A stretch of DNA of 64,000 bases from Myxococcus stipitatus (GTDB taxonomy: Bacteria > Myxococcota > Myxococcia > Myxococcales > Myxococcaceae): assembly GCF_021412625.1 (NCBI RefSeq), contig NZ_JAKCFI010000005.1, positions 310,001-374,000 of the forward strand, given 5' to 3'. The notes beneath the pieces were generated by a model. The model was given only the letters and a program-made list of their open reading frames with translations. It was not told the origin of the DNA and searched no databases. A program made the translations under genes and the position numbers. Shown piece by piece: positions 63,491-64,000 of the stretch; positions within the stretch are counted from its first letter, which is position 1, and every line of letters begins with the position of its first letter.

Positions 63491-64000
63491 GGCAGCGCCT
63501 CCTCCCGGAGGACATACGTCTTCCAGAGGCGATGCCCCGACCCCAGGGCATCCACGAAACAACGCGTCTTGTCAGTGGTCATCGAGGTACGGATCGAACG
63601 GCAGGAGAGGAGCCCATGGACACCACGCGCCAGCCCGCGGAATACCCTCCGCCCGGGCCACCCCGCGTGGGAAATGTCACGAAGCGGACACCACCTTATC
63701 GCTTGATGATAAAAGTTTCAAATGTGTCGCGCGACTCCGCGTCAACCCCGACGGGCTCGGATTTGACAAGCCATTGAGGGGTGTTTCAGACCTCGACCGG
63801 GGTGTATTCGACCCGCCAATCACAGACATCCGACCCACGCGGGAAGTGCGGATGCGCGGGCGTGCAACGGACTTCGTGTATCAAACAGCGGAGGACTGAG
63901 CCGGCGCGAGGCGGAGCGGCCCCGGCGCACCTGGCGCGCGCCAGGGCCCTGAGCGCGAAAGACAAGCTGCCTGCCCACGCCGGCCGTGGAAGGCGCGAGG
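63491..64000. other. 510-bp end region with no firm gene; probable cheA promoter
   Basis: Nothing on the minus strand looks coding here. The 63660-63730 segment has low GC and may hold the cheA promoter. TTGAAA (as TTTCAA, 63716-63721) and TAAGGT (as ACCTTA, 63693-63698) are 17 bp apart on the minus strand; the -10 match is poor. A small plus-strand frame (63616-63777, 53 residues) has a strong GGAGAGGAG ribosome site but no recognisable family. A 16-bp palindrome CCTGGCGCGCGCCAGG lies at 63930-63945. Confidence 0.35.
63616..63777 (+). CDS. possible small protein, doubtful
   Basis: A 53-codon frame with a strong ribosome site (GGAGAGGAG, 5 nt before the ATG). The peptide begins MDTTRQPAEYPPPGPPRVGN and has no similarity I can name. 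Two other plus-strand frames overlap it. It is divergent from cheA. Codon use is not clearly that of its neighbours. Confidence 0.25.
   Translation: MDTTRQPAEYPPPGPPRVGNVTKRTPPYRLMIKVSNVSRDSASTPTGSDLTSH

Overview
The window looks like the chromosome of a myxobacterium of the Myxococcus/Corallococcus type. It is very GC-rich, so nearly every gene casts long false reading frames on the opposite strand. The gene content also fits: ELWxxDGT-repeat and DUF4215 cysteine-rich lipoproteins, a Ser/Thr kinase, a sigma-54 enhancer-binding protein, elaborate histidine kinases, a chemosensory cluster and large secreted multidomain proteins. I see no rRNA, tRNA, CRISPR array, phage or insertion sequence. 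About 44 protein genes are supported.

Layout. 1-9.5 kb: a 17-repeat ELWxxDGT lipoprotein, an Rnk-like regulator, a ParA-type ATPase, an MBL hydrolase with a GAF/sigma-54 activator behind a good sigma-54 promoter, and a large orphan protein. 9.46-9.66 kb: palindromic REP-like repeats. 9.7-15 kb (minus): a membrane protein, then an FHA-GAF-adenylate cyclase translationally coupled to a zinc-ribbon Ser/Thr kinase. 15.2-19.4 kb: truD, then an ECF sigma / anti-sigma / STN-bactofilin membrane protein operon. 19.6-22.5 kb: two fused iron-sulfur flavoproteins of the sarcosine oxidase / HcnABC type, ending in a strong terminator. 22.8-28.5 kb: a secreted trypsin-like protease with a sigma-54 promoter, an SDR, a universal stress protein, a DMT-like membrane protein, a second bactofilin-like protein, PlsC and exonuclease III.

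28.6-45.7 kb is the most unusual region. A 1448-residue lipoprotein (EPDSG linker, amidohydrolase, thrombospondin type 3 calcium repeats, lamin-tail domain) is divergent from a 1.78k-residue multicopper oxidase-like protein. The oxidase is followed by a YVTN beta-propeller protein, a protein with two Sco1 copper-chaperone domains, and a cytochrome c fused to a branched-chain-amino-acid-type periplasmic binding protein. A CusRS-like two-component pair converges on this operon. The copper motifs of the oxidase are permuted (motifs 3/4 precede motifs 1/2), as I recall for the MnxG/MofA manganese oxidases. I infer an extracytoplasmic metal- or substrate-oxidising module. No substrate can be read from sequence.

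45.8-58.5 kb: an alpha/beta hydrolase, a PhyH-type dioxygenase, a histidine kinase with a dead receiver, a WbqC-like protein, an AAA ATPase with an ERRP-rich tail, a secreted two-repeat protein, an AidB-like acyl-CoA dehydrogenase, a tiny secreted Cys-rich protein, an EamA protein, an HSL-type esterase and a DUF4215/EGF/DUF2135 lipoprotein. 58.6-63.5 kb (minus): cheA-mcp-cheW-cheR, a compact chemosensory operon without cheB or cheY in view.
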